Shown one piece after another: positions 8,520 through 16,792 of a stretch of DNA of 64,000 bases. A program made the position numbers and the translations under genes. How positions within the stretch are numbered: position 1 is the first letter of the stretch; each line of letters begins with the position of its first letter. Origin of the DNA: Rhizobium sp. NZLR1. GTDB lineage: Bacteria; Pseudomonadota; Alphaproteobacteria; Rhizobiales; Rhizobiaceae. The stretch covers positions 3,987,501-4,051,500 of the forward strand of contig NZ_CP071632.1 of assembly GCF_017357385.1 (NCBI RefSeq). Direction: 5' to 3'. The notes beneath the pieces were generated by a model. That model did no database searches. It was not told where the DNA came from and saw only the letters and a program-made list of their open reading frames with translations.

Positions 8520-8548
8520 TAGATCGCTGGCACAGCCCGCTTATTCCC
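8520..8548 (-). promoter_or_regulatory. Candidate ECF promoter of the metallo-hydrolase operon
   Basis: Read on the minus strand: GGAATAA (8548-8542), 17 bases, TCTAG (8524-8520). The same two boxes with the same spacing occur on the plus strand at 8648-8676 ahead of the ECF sigma gene. The implied start point is about 70 bases before the metallo-hydrolase ATG. Confidence 0.55.
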
Positions 8549-8647
8549 AATCTGGGGAGTTATTTCTTCAAGCTGTTGAAAATGTTTTTCGATTTCTATC
8601 GCGTGCGATTAACGGCCCGCTGCATGCAAAAAACCTGGCGTCGACGT

Positions 8648-8676
8648 GGAATAAAACCATGTGCCGATCGGTCTAG
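8648..8676 (+). promoter_or_regulatory. Candidate autoregulatory promoter of the ECF sigma gene
   Basis: GGAATAA (8648-8654), 17 bases, TCTAG (8672-8676), matching both boxes and spacing of the divergent site at 8520-8548. It lies about 70 bases before the sigma-factor ATG, as expected for an ECF sigma factor that transcribes its own gene. Confidence 0.55.
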
Positions 8677-8744
8677 ACGGCAAGGACCGCATTGCATGCC
8701 TGTGGGTCTCACGCCTAAATTCGGCCGCTGTTGAGGCAGGGAGA

Positions 8745-9497
8745 ATGATGACAAACGCTCAGATCACCTATCCCGTCGGATCGAACGACTGGTTGCTGCT
8801 GGGCCGGCAAGCGTCGAAGACCCGCATTCGACCATCACCGCTGACGGCGCTTCTGGGCGGCGCGGTGCGGCTATTCCACTTCATGGTCTCGGAAAAATCG
8901 AGCAGCGATCGAGTCGCTTCGACAGCCGATGCGACGGCGCAGCATGAATTCATGCAGCGCTTTCAGGACATGATCGTTCCGCATCTTGACGCGGCTTATA
9001 ATTTTGCCCGCTTCCTCAGCCGCGATGCAGATGCCGCACAGGATATTGTCCAGGAAGCCTTCCTGCGTGCCTATCGCAATTTCGAAACCTATCGTGGCGG
9101 CGATCCGCGCGCCTGGCTCTTTGCCATTGTCAGGAACTGCTGCCATGTTTGGCGCCAGCAGGATCGCCGCAAAGCGCGGTTCGAGCAGCCTTTGGGCAAT
9201 GACGGCTACGCTGACCCCGATGAAGGTGGCGAATACCAGATCGCCTCGGAGGAGGATTCGCCGGAAACGGCGACGATCCGGCGAAGCGAACAGCAACGTG
9301 TACGCGCGGTTATCAGTCGGCTTCCGGTGGCGATGCGGGAAATCCTTGTCTTGCGCGAGCTTGAAGATCTTTCCTACCGGCAGATCGCCGAGATCATCGA
9401 TGCGCCGATCGGCACGGTCATGTCGCGGCTTGCCAGGGCGCGGCGTGAATTTGGCGAAGCCTGGGATGCATGCAGCAAAAACGAGACGGCAGGATGA
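8745..9497 (+). CDS. ECF-family RNA polymerase sigma factor
   Basis: Group IV sigma factor of 250 residues. Region 2 is clear (AARFLSRDADAAQDIVQEAFLRAYRNF, then FAIVRNCC) and region 4 carries the helix-turn-helix (LEDLSYRQIAEIIDAPIGTVMSRLARARREF). A leader of about 45 residues precedes region 2. The ATG pair at 8745/8748 follows GGGAGA; a later start at 8883 would give a more usual ECF size of about 204 residues but has no ribosome site. The anti-sigma gene overlaps its stop codon, and candidate cognate promoters lie upstream. Which ECF subgroup it belongs to was not determined. Confidence 0.9.
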   Translation: MMTNAQITYPVGSNDWLLLGRQASKTRIRPSPLTALLGGAVRLFHFMVSEKSSSDRVASTADATAQHEFMQRFQDMIVPHLDAAYNFARFLSRDADAAQDIVQEAFLRAYRNFETYRGGDPRAWLFAIVRNCCHVWRQQDRRKARFEQPLGNDGYADPDEGGEYQIASEEDSPETATIRRSEQQRVRAVISRLPVAMREILVLRELEDLSYRQIAEIIDAPIGTVMSRLARARREFGEAWDACSKNETAG

Positions 9498-10294
9498 GTG
9501 AAGCCCAACAGAGAGGTTGCCCGGAATGGCGCATCATGCTGCACGGCTTCGTCGACGGCGAGCTCGATTCCGTCCATGCAGCGCAATTCGAGGATCATCT
9601 TGGCACCTGCGCGAATTGCAGGGCGGAGATGGAAGGGGTCCGTGCCGTGAGAGAGATCATCGATCAGGATGGTGTCAAGTGGCGGCCGCCGGAGGCACTG
9701 CGTTCGCAAGTCCTGTCAATGCTGTCGTTTGAACAGGCAGCGGCGACGTCCAGCCTGCCCCCGCCACGCCAGGTGCCGGTCTGGCGCCACGCCTTGGATT
9801 TCATCCGACAATGGAGCTTCGTGCCTTCGCTCGCAGTACTGGCGGCAGGCGCTTTCCTGTTCATCAATGCACCGTCGCAGACCTTGCTTTTGCAGGACCA
9901 GATCATGGCAAGCCATGTCAGGTCGATGATGGCCGATCATCTGACCGACGTGCTGACCTCGGATCAGCACACGGTAAAGCCCTGGTTCAACGGCAAGATC
10001 GATTTTTCGCCACCGGTCAGCGATCTCTCCAAGGATGGCTTTCCGCTGACCGGCGGGCGTGTCGACTATATCGGAGATCGCGCCGTCGCGGCCCTCGTCT
10101 ACCGGCGCCACGGCCATGTCATCAACCTGTTCATCTGGCCGGCGGCATCGGCCGCACAGACGACGACGGTGCATGACGGCTACAATATGACGCAATGGTC
10201 GGATGGAGGGCTGGTGTTCTGGGCGGTTTCGGATGTCGCCGCAGGCGACCTGGCCGAGTTCGAGACCTTTTTCAGGGCGGCGGCGAAGGGTTAA
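9494..10294 (+). CDS. Zinc-finger anti-sigma factor, membrane anchored
   Basis: 266 residues from the ATG that overlaps the sigma stop codon (ATGA), so expression is coupled. The N-terminus has the ZAS/zf-HC2 pattern (LHGFVDGELD, then HLGTCANCRAEM; His and two Cys). A single membrane helix at about 103-120 (FVPSLAVLAAGAFLFI) is followed by a periplasmic domain of about 145 residues containing GFPLTGGRVDYIGDRAVAALVYRRHGHVINLFIW, a pattern seen in many proteobacterial anti-sigma factors. It should hold the ECF factor at the membrane until a periplasmic signal releases it. Confidence 0.9.
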   Translation: MSEAQQRGCPEWRIMLHGFVDGELDSVHAAQFEDHLGTCANCRAEMEGVRAVREIIDQDGVKWRPPEALRSQVLSMLSFEQAAATSSLPPPRQVPVWRHALDFIRQWSFVPSLAVLAAGAFLFINAPSQTLLLQDQIMASHVRSMMADHLTDVLTSDQHTVKPWFNGKIDFSPPVSDLSKDGFPLTGGRVDYIGDRAVAALVYRRHGHVINLFIWPAASAAQTTTVHDGYNMTQWSDGGLVFWAVSDVAAGDLAEFETFFRAAAKG

Positions 10295-10959
10295 AGCAGA
10301 CTCGCCCCGACATTGATCGCCAGCGCCAGGATCGTCGTGTTGAACAGGAACGACAGCACGGCATGCAGCAGCGTCAGCTTGCGCATGCTGGTCGAACTGA
10401 CCGCGACATCCGCCGTCTGCGCGGCAACGCCGATCGTGAAGGAGAAGTAGAGGAAATCCCAATAGCCAGGCTCTTCGATCCCGTCAGGAAACTTGAGGCC
10501 ACCCTCCTCGTCCGCCCCACCATAGAAATAATGGGCATAATGGATGGTGAAGAGGGTGTGCAGAAAGATCCAGGAGATCAGGATCGTCAGCACCGCGGCC
10601 CCTGCCCGGGCCAGCGCGACGTCAGGTGTTGCTTCCTTGATCGAATGAAGCTCGAGGCCGATACCGGCGACGCTGGCAAGCGCCGCACCGATCGAAAGAG
10701 CCAGCAATACGGTGTCGGAGAAATCGAGATCCTCGGAGCGTTTCCGGATGCTTTCAACCGTTGCCCGCAGCATCTTGCGCCAGCTGAGCGCGACAAAAAC
10801 GCCGGCGCTGACATTCCAGCCGAACAAGATGTTGCCGGCGCTGACTTCGCGCGAGGTCACAGCCAAGAAGACCACCAGTCCGGCCAGGATGGCGATGATG
10901 AAGCTCGCATGCTTGTAGGCAAATGCCGCCAGCGAACTTGCCCGGTTCTCACCCGCCAT
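10291..10959 (-). CDS. DUF1345 integral membrane protein
   Basis: 222 residues with five or six membrane helices and the DUF1345 core: VFVALSWRKMLRA, then LFTIHYAHYFYGG, then GYWDFLYFSFTIGVAAQTADVAVSS. The YFSFTIG segment resembles the pore loop of two-pore-domain potassium channels, but ion transport has not been shown for this family as far as I know. The ATG at 10959 was chosen because of its GGAG site. It converges on and overlaps the end of the anti-sigma gene by four bases. Confidence 0.8.
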   Translation of the reverse strand: MAGENRASSLAAFAYKHASFIIAILAGLVVFLAVTSREVSAGNILFGWNVSAGVFVALSWRKMLRATVESIRKRSEDLDFSDTVLLALSIGAALASVAGIGLELHSIKEATPDVALARAGAAVLTILISWIFLHTLFTIHYAHYFYGGADEEGGLKFPDGIEEPGYWDFLYFSFTIGVAAQTADVAVSSTSMRKLTLLHAVLSFLFNTTILALAINVGASLL

Positions 10960-10996
10960 ATCGGTCTCCAACTGCATATGCCTTTGATAACAGCAT

Positions 10997-11032
10997 GAAA
11001 AAAGGCGCGCCTGCCAGCAACAGCCGCGCCTT
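10997..11032 (-). terminator. Rho-independent terminator of the transaldolase gene
   Basis: On the minus strand AAGGCGCG pairs perfectly with CGCGCCTT around a 15-base loop, followed by a run of Ts. It starts about 20 bases after the transaldolase stop codon. Confidence 0.8.
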
Positions 11033-11052
11033 CGATTGCATGCCGGACCTTA

Positions 11053-12018
11053 TCAGGCGGCGGCGAGCTGCAGTTCCTTCTGCACCATGGTGCGCAACGT
11101 TCCCAGATCCTTGGCGAAGGCGCGAATGCCTTCGGCGAGTTTTTCCGTCGCCATTGCGTCTTCGTTCATCATCCAGCGGAAGGTCTTCTCGTCGACAGAG
11201 ACCTTCGGATCCGGCTTGCGGCTCTCCGGCGAGAGCTTACGCTCCAGCTTGCCGTCATCCTTGGCGAGCTCGTCGAGCAGGTTCGGGCTGATGGTCAGGC
11301 GGTCGCAGCCGGCAAGGGCTTCGATTTCGCCGGCGCTGCGGAAGGAGGCGCCCATGACGATCGTCTTGATGTCGTTCACCTTGTAGTAGTTGTAGATTTC
11401 ACGGACGGAGATGACGCCCGGATCTTCCTCGGCAGTGTAGTCCTTGCCGGTCGACTTCTTGTACCAGTCGAGGATGCGGCCGACGAAGGGCGAGATCAGG
11501 AACACCTTGGCATCGGCGCAGGCGATCGCCTGGGCCTTGCTGAACAGAAGCGTCAGATTGCAGTCGATGCCTTCCTTCTGCAGCACTTCGGCGGCGCGGA
11601 TGCCTTCCCAGGTGGAGGCGAGCTTGATGAGGATGCGGTCCTGACCGATACCGCGATCCTTGTAGGCGGCGATGATCGCGCGCGCCTTGGCAAGCGAAGC
11701 CTCGGTATCGAAGGAAAGATCGGCGTCGACTTCGGTCGACACGCGGCCTGGGACGAGCTTCACCAGGGCGGCGCCGACCGAGATGGCGAGGCGATCGGCG
11801 ACGGCGGAAGAAACGGCTTCAGGATTGCCGCCCTGCTTCTTGCCCCAGGCGACGGCTTCCTTGATGGCGTCGGCAAACATCGGCGTGCCGAGGGCTTTGA
11901 GCACGATGCTCGGGTTCGTCGTGCAATCGACAGGCTTCAGGCGGGCGACGGCTTCGATATCGCCGGTGTCAGCGACGACGGTGGTAATCTCGCGGAGTTG
12001 GTCAAGCTTGGATGTCAT
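11053..12018 (-). CDS. tal: Transaldolase (TalB type)
   Basis: 321 residues, the size of E. coli TalB (317). It transfers dihydroxyacetone units between sedoheptulose-7-phosphate and glyceraldehyde-3-phosphate in the non-oxidative pentose phosphate pathway. Visible are the [12 protein letters not shown] signature (31-42), the Schiff-base lysine in [11 protein letters not shown] (K132, as in E. coli) and NLTLLFS. The ATG at 12018 matches the family N-terminus ([20 protein letters not shown]) and has an AAGGA site, so the upstream in-frame extension is rejected. It is a single-gene unit with its own terminator, divergent from a SorC-type regulator. Confidence 0.95.
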   Translation of the reverse strand: MTSKLDQLREITTVVADTGDIEAVARLKPVDCTTNPSIVLKALGTPMFADAIKEAVAWGKKQGGNPEAVSSAVADRLAISVGAALVKLVPGRVSTEVDADLSFDTEASLAKARAIIAAYKDRGIGQDRILIKLASTWEGIRAAEVLQKEGIDCNLTLLFSKAQAIACADAKVFLISPFVGRILDWYKKSTGKDYTAEEDPGVISVREIYNYYKVNDIKTIVMGASFRSAGEIEALAGCDRLTISPNLLDELAKDDGKLERKLSPESRKPDPKVSVDEKTFRWMMNEDAMATEKLAEGIRAFAKDLGTLRTMVQKELQLAAA

Positions 12019-12424
12019 GGTCAATAATCCTTGTTGAACTTGGGCTGCGACCGGCACGAGTTCCGCCGGGCAAAGGTGGTCTATCGACAGGTTATTTGCA
12101 TGCTGCAGGCGAAAATGCGCGCATCCGTCACGGATGATTCATAAACGTGAAGGACAGTAGCCGTGTTCCCGAACGCAAGCGACACCGCCTGCGGCTGGAA
12201 GGCCGATCGTGACTTTCGGCATGCCCGCACTATGTCCTCCTCGGACGGACAGGAACGACTTGTATCATCCGGACTATCGCCATTCGCCTGACGAAAAGTC
12301 AAGGACATTTGTGCATTTCAATTGACATAAGTGTCACACCCGTCATTATCCCCCGCAACAAACGCGTCATCGCAACCTCTCGCCTCCATGAGGGGTCTAA
12401 GGCCAGGAATTGTGCGGAGGAGAT
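12019..12424. other. Intergenic region between tal and the SorC regulator
   Basis: About 400 bases between divergent genes. The only feature I can support is the sigma-70-like promoter at 12322-12350. A 75-codon open frame on the minus strand (12081-12308) has no ribosome site or recognisable domain. Confidence 0.5.
12322..12350 (+). promoter_or_regulatory. Sigma-70-like promoter of the SorC-type regulator
   Basis: TTGACA (12322-12327), 17-base spacer, ATTATC (12345-12350). The -35 box is the consensus and the spacing is optimal. It lies 75 bases before the GTG start of the regulator gene. Confidence 0.6.
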
Positions 12425-13450
12425 GTGGTCAAGCTTAAACGCGGCACGCACACGGCCTTTTCGGAAGCATCCTCGCTGCGGCTGAGGGCGGCATGGCTCT
12501 ATTACAACGAGGGCTTGACCCAGAAGGACGTCGCCGAACAACTCGGCATCAGCCGCACCACCGTGATCCGCCTGCTCGATGAGGCGATGAAGCGCAGCGA
12601 AGTCCAGATCTGGATCAACGATTCGATCGGCGACTGCGTCGAGCTATCGGTGAGACTGGAGCGCGCCTATGGCCTCGACGAGGCGATCGTCGTACCAGCA
12701 CCGGTCAACTGCGACGTCGATGCGCTGGCGAAAAATGTCGGCCTGGCGCTTGGCCAGTTCCTCTCCGAAGCCATTCCCGACGACTATACCATCGGCGTCG
12801 GCTGGGGCCGCACCATGACCGCCTCCCTGTCGAGCTTCCGGCCGCCACGCCGCGCCAATTGCAAAATCGTCTCGCTTCTGGGCGGCATCGTCGCCGTACA
12901 CCAGACGAACCCGATCGATTATACCTGGCGGCTGGCAAACCAGCTCGGCGCCGAATGTTACATGTTCCTGGCACCGCTTCTCGTCGATTCCATCGAGACC
13001 AAGCGCAATCTGATCGAAAAATGCGGGTTGGATACGATTTACCGTCTCGCCGAAAACCTCGATCTGGCGATTGTCAGCTGCGGCGATATCGGTCCGCATT
13101 CGACCTCGCTGTCGGAAGGCTGGATCTCGAAGGCCGAGCTGCAGGAGTTGATCGACGCCGGCTGCGTCTGCGACACCATGTTCAATTTCCTCGACGAGAA
13201 CGGCAAGTCTGTCGACCACTCGATCAATCGCCGCGTCATGTCCGTCGATCTCGACACGCTGAAGGAGGCCAAGCATATCGTGCTCTCCTCCGGCGGTGCC
13301 CACCGGGCCGTCGCCATCCGCGCCACGATCAAACGCATCGGCTGCAACACACTGATCACCGATGAAAGTGCCGCACGGGCACTGCTGGAATTGGCTGAGA
13401 CATCACCGCCTGTCTCTTCTCCCCAGCGGGGAGACGTGCCGGAGCGTTAG
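12425..13450 (+). CDS. SorC/DeoR-type sugar-binding transcriptional regulator
   Basis: 341 residues. An N-terminal helix-turn-helix (LYYNEGLTQKDVAEQLGISRTTVIRLLDEA, about 25-55) is followed by a sugar-binding domain with the family markers IGVGWGRTM (phosphosugar loop), KIVSLLGGI and SSGGAHRAVAIRATIKRIGCNTLITDE. Such regulators respond to phosphorylated sugars. The GTG at 12425 follows GGAGGAG; an in-frame TTG slightly upstream would sit on that ribosome site. No target is evident; transaldolase is divergent, so pentose phosphate metabolism is possible but unproven. Confidence 0.88.
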   Translation: MVKLKRGTHTAFSEASSLRLRAAWLYYNEGLTQKDVAEQLGISRTTVIRLLDEAMKRSEVQIWINDSIGDCVELSVRLERAYGLDEAIVVPAPVNCDVDALAKNVGLALGQFLSEAIPDDYTIGVGWGRTMTASLSSFRPPRRANCKIVSLLGGIVAVHQTNPIDYTWRLANQLGAECYMFLAPLLVDSIETKRNLIEKCGLDTIYRLAENLDLAIVSCGDIGPHSTSLSEGWISKAELQELIDAGCVCDTMFNFLDENGKSVDHSINRRVMSVDLDTLKEAKHIVLSSGGAHRAVAIRATIKRIGCNTLITDESAARALLELAETSPPVSSPQRGDVPER

Positions 13451-13487
13451 CAAGGCGATGAGGGGGCGAGCGAGGGTCGGAACGCTA

Positions 13488-14360
13488 TCAGGCGTGCGCC
13501 GATTCCCAGCCGAGCATCGCCCGCTTGCGGGTGAGGCCCCAATGGTAACCCGTCAGCGCGCCGTTCTTGCCGACCGCCCGATGGCATGGCACCACAAAGG
13601 AGATCGGGTTCGCCCCGACCGCGGCCCCCACGGCGCGCTGCGCCGTCGGCCGGCCGATATCATTGGCGATATCGGAATAGGTGACGGCCTTGCCGAACGG
13701 GATTTTCATAAGGCTCTGCCAGACACTCACTTGGAAATCCGTGCCGATCAGCACGACCCGCAGCGGCTGTTCCAAGGACCATTTGCCCGGCTCGAAGATG
13801 CGGGCGGCATAGGGAACCGTCGCCTGCAGGTCCTCGACATAACAGGCGTTCGGCCAGCGGCAGGTCATATCGTCGAGGCAGGCCTTCTCGTCGCCGGAAT
13901 CGCTGAAGGCAAGGCCGGCGAGGCCGCGGTCGGTCACCATGATCAGTGCGATGCCGAAGGGGCAGATGTGGAAGCCGTAGCGGATGGTGAGACCGCCGCC
14001 CTTCGCCTTCCATTCGCCGGGTGACATCGCCTCATGCGTGACGAACAGATCGTGCAGGCGGCTCGGCCCGGAGAGGCCGACCTCGATCGAGGTCTCGAGC
14101 AGCGGCATGTCTTCCTTGCGCAGCAGCCGCTTGGCGTGGTCGAGCGTCACTGCCTGCAGAAAACCCTTGGGCGACAGGCCGGCCCAGCGGGTGAAGGTCT
14201 TCTGCAACTGCGTCGGCGACTGGTTGAGCCGGGCCGCGATCGCCTCCAGCGAAGGCTGGTCGCGGTAATCCTCGGTGATGAGTTCGATCACCCGACGGAC
14301 AATGTCGTAATCAGGGCCGTCAGGCGTCATGTCTGTCTGCAGGTTCGCAATCATGTTCAT
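13488..14360 (-). CDS. AraC-HTH / O6-methylguanine-DNA methyltransferase fusion (Ada-like, no zinc domain)
   Basis: 290 residues. Residues about 15-115 are an AraC-type helix-turn-helix domain (PSLEAIAARLNQSPTQLQKTFTRWAG, then LETSIEVGLSGPSRLHDLFV). Residues about 125-290 are a methyltransferase with the suicide cysteine in VVPCHRAVGKNG (C259) and the DNA-binding loop IGRPTAQRAVGAAVGANP. The enzyme removes methyl groups from O6-methylguanine. The N-terminal zinc phosphotriester-sensing domain of E. coli Ada is absent: the ATG at 14360 has an ideal AAGGAG site and no such domain is encoded upstream. Regulation by DNA damage therefore cannot follow the E. coli Ada mechanism exactly. Confidence 0.9.
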   Translation of the reverse strand: MNMIANLQTDMTPDGPDYDIVRRVIELITEDYRDQPSLEAIAARLNQSPTQLQKTFTRWAGLSPKGFLQAVTLDHAKRLLRKEDMPLLETSIEVGLSGPSRLHDLFVTHEAMSPGEWKAKGGGLTIRYGFHICPFGIALIMVTDRGLAGLAFSDSGDEKACLDDMTCRWPNACYVEDLQATVPYAARIFEPGKWSLEQPLRVVLIGTDFQVSVWQSLMKIPFGKAVTYSDIANDIGRPTAQRAVGAAVGANPISFVVPCHRAVGKNGALTGYHWGLTRKRAMLGWESAHA

Positions 14361-14439
14361 CGTCTTTCTCCTTGTCACAAGGAGATAATCAATAGGGTGT
14401 TGGCAAACCACCCGTTTCTTGCGCATGCACCAAGTAAGC

Positions 14440-14937
14440 TCAGATACGCTGCTTGACCGTGGCGAGTGCGCCCTTGAAGGCTTTGGCGAAGCTTTCACGA
14501 TCGTCGGGATTGAGGAAGGAGCCGATATCCGTGCGCCGGCCCTCGCCGAAGATCTGCATGGAAAGGATGCCGATCTCCTGGTGCCGGCGAACGAGGAAGC
14601 GCGCCCAGAACGGATTGAAGTGATGTTCAACCATCCGTCCCGACGCTGTGAACTTGCGCACCGATACGTCCGTGCGCGACACCGTCACCTGTTCGCGCGC
14701 TTTGCCGGAGCGGTAATTCAGCCAGAAGGCACCGTAGAGAAGCACGAAATCCAGTCCGAAAAAGAAGCCGATCGGCCAAGCGCCGGTCGCGATGAAGAAC
14801 ATGCCATAGAGGAGGCAGACGGAACCGGATAGGATAAGCAGCACCCTGAAGCCCCGGCGGCCGAGCGACCGGTGGGGGAAAAGCTCGGCGGCGAAAACAG
14901 GCTGCTCGTTGAAGCTGTCGGCGTTGCTTTCCATCAT
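14440..14937 (-). CDS. DUF2244 membrane protein
   Basis: About 165 residues, with two hydrophobic helices in tandem (FRVLLILSGSVCLLYGMFFIATGAWPIGFFFGLDFVLLYGAFWLNYR, about 28-75) and then a soluble domain with VTVSRTDVSVRKF, FNPFWARFLV and GRRTDIGSFLNPDDRESFAKAFKGAL, all typical of DUF2244. Function unknown. Start is ambiguous: ATGs at 14961, 14937 and 14934. The first overlaps the start codon of the divergent nth gene, so 14937 is preferred. Confidence 0.8.
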   Translation of the reverse strand: MMESNADSFNEQPVFAAELFPHRSLGRRGFRVLLILSGSVCLLYGMFFIATGAWPIGFFFGLDFVLLYGAFWLNYRSGKAREQVTVSRTDVSVRKFTASGRMVEHHFNPFWARFLVRRHQEIGILSMQIFGEGRRTDIGSFLNPDDRESFAKAFKGALATVKQRI

Positions 14938-14959
14938 AGCCGTTGAGTATAGATTCTCC

Positions 14960-15739
14960 ATGGCAAATCCGAAACTCAAATCCGTTACCAGACCATCGCA
15001 AAACTCGAATGTGATCGCCCGCCGCAAACCGGCGGCGGTGAAGACGGCCTATTCCCTGGCCGAGCGCGAGGAGATCTTCCGCCGTTTCTCGGTGCAGCGG
15101 CCGGAACCGAGGGGCGAGCTCGAGCACACCAACCCCTTCACTCTGGTCGTTGCGGTCGCGCTTTCAGCGCAAGCGACCGATGTCGGCGTCAATAAGGCGA
15201 CGCGGGCACTCTTCCAGATTGCCGATACGCCGGAAAAGATGCTCGATCTCGGCGAGGAGCGGCTGCGAGATCATATCAGAACGATCGGCCTCTACCGCAA
15301 CAAGGCGAAAAACGTCATCGCGCTTTCGCAGATGCTGGTCGACCAATTCGGCGGCAAGGTGCCGGAGACGCGCGACGAGTTGGTGCGATTGCCGGGCGTC
15401 GGCCGCAAGACCGCCAACGTCGTGCTGTCCATGGCCTTCGGTCAGGCGACGATGGCCGTCGATACGCATATCTTCCGCATTGCCAATCGCATCCGCCTTG
15501 CCCCCGGCAAGACACCGGACGAGGTCGAGGCGCGGCTGATGAAGGTGATCCCGAAACATTCCCTCTATCACGCCCATCACTGGCTGATCCTGCACGGTCG
15601 CTACACCTGCAAGGCACGCCGCCCCGAATGCGAACGCTGCGTCATCGCCGATCTCTGCAAATCGCCGGAGAAAAGTTGGGATGTGCCAGCGCCGCTCGTC
15701 GAGCTACCGCCGCAGGTGATCGGCGAGGCCATCGAGTAA
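14960..15739 (+). CDS. nth: Endonuclease III
   Basis: 259-residue base-excision-repair DNA glycosylase/AP lyase acting on oxidised pyrimidines. The helix-hairpin-helix is LPGVGRKTANVVL with catalytic K150; the catalytic aspartate is in AVDTHIFR (D168); four cysteines (C217, C224, C227, C233; spacing 6-2-5) bind a [4Fe-4S] cluster. About 25 extra residues at the N-terminus compared with E. coli Nth are common in rhizobia. The start shares the palindrome CCATGG with a possible divergent start of the DUF2244 gene. Confidence 0.96.
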   Translation: MANPKLKSVTRPSQNSNVIARRKPAAVKTAYSLAEREEIFRRFSVQRPEPRGELEHTNPFTLVVAVALSAQATDVGVNKATRALFQIADTPEKMLDLGEERLRDHIRTIGLYRNKAKNVIALSQMLVDQFGGKVPETRDELVRLPGVGRKTANVVLSMAFGQATMAVDTHIFRIANRIRLAPGKTPDEVEARLMKVIPKHSLYHAHHWLILHGRYTCKARRPECERCVIADLCKSPEKSWDVPAPLVELPPQVIGEAIE

Positions 15740-16282
15740 AGCTGCAATCGCCTGCTCGTAATCCCGCCTCTCCCCACCCGCTTCGATCGCGATCGCCGCG
15801 CGGTCGAAACTTGCCGACAGCAGCGACGTCAGCGGGTCGAGCAGGGTTCCTGCCGCAGGTATAAGCGCTGCGAGTCCCCCACGCAAAGTCGCCTCCGTAT
15901 TCTCGGCATCCAGTGCCGCAATCGCCGGCAAGCCGAGAACCGCAGGCGCTTCCATCAGCAGCAGCCGTGTTCGGCCGGGTTGCGTCATTGCGGTGAAATA
16001 GGCCGAAGCGCCGGCAATCAGCGCATCGCGCGGCCCGTCCTCAGGCGCTGAAGACGCCTCGATTGTCTTGGTCACCTCTTGCATTTCGCACGCAATCACC
16101 GCGCGGAAGAGCGCCTTCTTGTCCTCGAAATGATGGTAAAGCGCCCCACGCGTCAACCCTGCCGCGGTGACGATTTCCGGTGTCGCCGTTTCGGCATATC
16201 CTTTCTCGACAAAGATGCGCCGTCCGGCGTCGATCAGCGCCTGCCTTGTCTGTTCCGTTCTCTCGCGATTGCTCCGGCTCAT
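15704..16282 (-). CDS. TetR-family repressor
   Basis: 192 residues. The N-terminal HTH is TetR/AcrR type ([50 protein letters not shown], about 13-62); the C-terminal domain is AcrR-like and would bind a small ligand. Its 3' end overlaps the convergent nth gene by 36 bases. It is divergent from a VOC-family protein, and two palindromes between them (16294-16314 and 16327-16343) are the likely operators controlling both genes. Confidence 0.92.
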   Translation of the reverse strand: MSRSNRERTEQTRQALIDAGRRIFVEKGYAETATPEIVTAAGLTRGALYHHFEDKKALFRAVIACEMQEVTKTIEASSAPEDGPRDALIAGASAYFTAMTQPGRTRLLLMEAPAVLGLPAIAALDAENTEATLRGGLAALIPAAGTLLDPLTSLLSASFDRAAIAIEAGGERRDYEQAIAALLDGLADHLRR

Positions 16283-16293
16283 GTGGGCTATTT

Positions 16294-16314
16294 ACATACA
16301 AACTGCATGTATGT
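16294..16314. promoter_or_regulatory. Probable TetR operator 1
   Basis: Perfect inverted repeat ACATACA-N7-TGTATGT, starting 11 bases before the tetR ATG. The arms are the same as in the E. coli AcrR operator, whose spacer is one base longer; this fits an AcrR-like regulator. Confidence 0.75.
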
Positions 16315-16326
16315 TAATAGCCAAAA

Positions 16327-16343
16327 ACATACAACCTGTATGT
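16327..16343. promoter_or_regulatory. Probable TetR operator 2
   Basis: Second perfect repeat with the same arms, ACATACA-N3-TGTATGT, ending 21 bases before the GTG of the VOC gene. Centres of the two palindromes are 31 bases apart (three helical turns), so dimers would bind the same face. Confidence 0.7.
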
Positions 16344-16364
16344 AAAATGGAAAAGGAGCGAGAC

Positions 16365-16790
16365 GTGAAATCGACCAGCTACTACCCGGTCATCATGACC
16401 GGCGACGTCACAGGCACCGCCAGCTTCTATTGCTCGCATTTCGGCTTCAACGCGCTGTTCGAAAGCGATTGGTACGTTCACCTGCAATCGGCTGAGGACG
16501 TGCAGATAGCGCTCGCCATCCTTGACGGCAGCCATGAGACTATCCCGGCCATGGCCCGCGGCAGGGTCTCCGGCCTGCTGCTCAATTTCGAGGTCGAGGA
16601 TGTCGATCGTGTTTACGAAACCTGCCGGAGCGCCGGCCTGCCAATTCTCCGCGAGATCCGCGATGAGAATTTCGGCCAGCGGCATTTCATCACCGCCGAT
16701 CCGAACGGCGTGCTGATCGATATCATCACGCCGATTCCACCGAGCGCCGAATTCGCGGCGCTGTACGCCGCCGCCGCCCTGCCCGGTTGA
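16365..16790 (+). CDS. VOC (glyoxalase/bleomycin-resistance) family protein
   Basis: 141-residue single-domain VOC protein: [24 protein letters not shown] at the N-terminus, a central [24 protein letters not shown], and [17 protein letters not shown] at the end. Members bind metals or hydrophobic drugs; substrate unknown. The GTG at 16365 has AAGGAG six bases upstream; the in-frame ATG at 16347 lies next to operator 2 and has no ribosome site. Divergent from, and presumably repressed by, the TetR protein. Confidence 0.88.
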   Translation: MKSTSYYPVIMTGDVTGTASFYCSHFGFNALFESDWYVHLQSAEDVQIALAILDGSHETIPAMARGRVSGLLLNFEVEDVDRVYETCRSAGLPILREIRDENFGQRHFITADPNGVLIDIITPIPPSAEFAALYAAAALPG

Positions 16791-16792
16791 TC

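Noticed and set aside
8661..8744. Upstream extension of the ECF sigma factor
   Set aside because: It would begin inside the candidate promoter at 8648-8676; the ATG pair at 8745/8748 has a ribosome site.
12081..12308. 75-codon minus-strand frame between tal and the SorC regulator
   Set aside because: No ribosome site, no domain, and composition like non-coding sequence.
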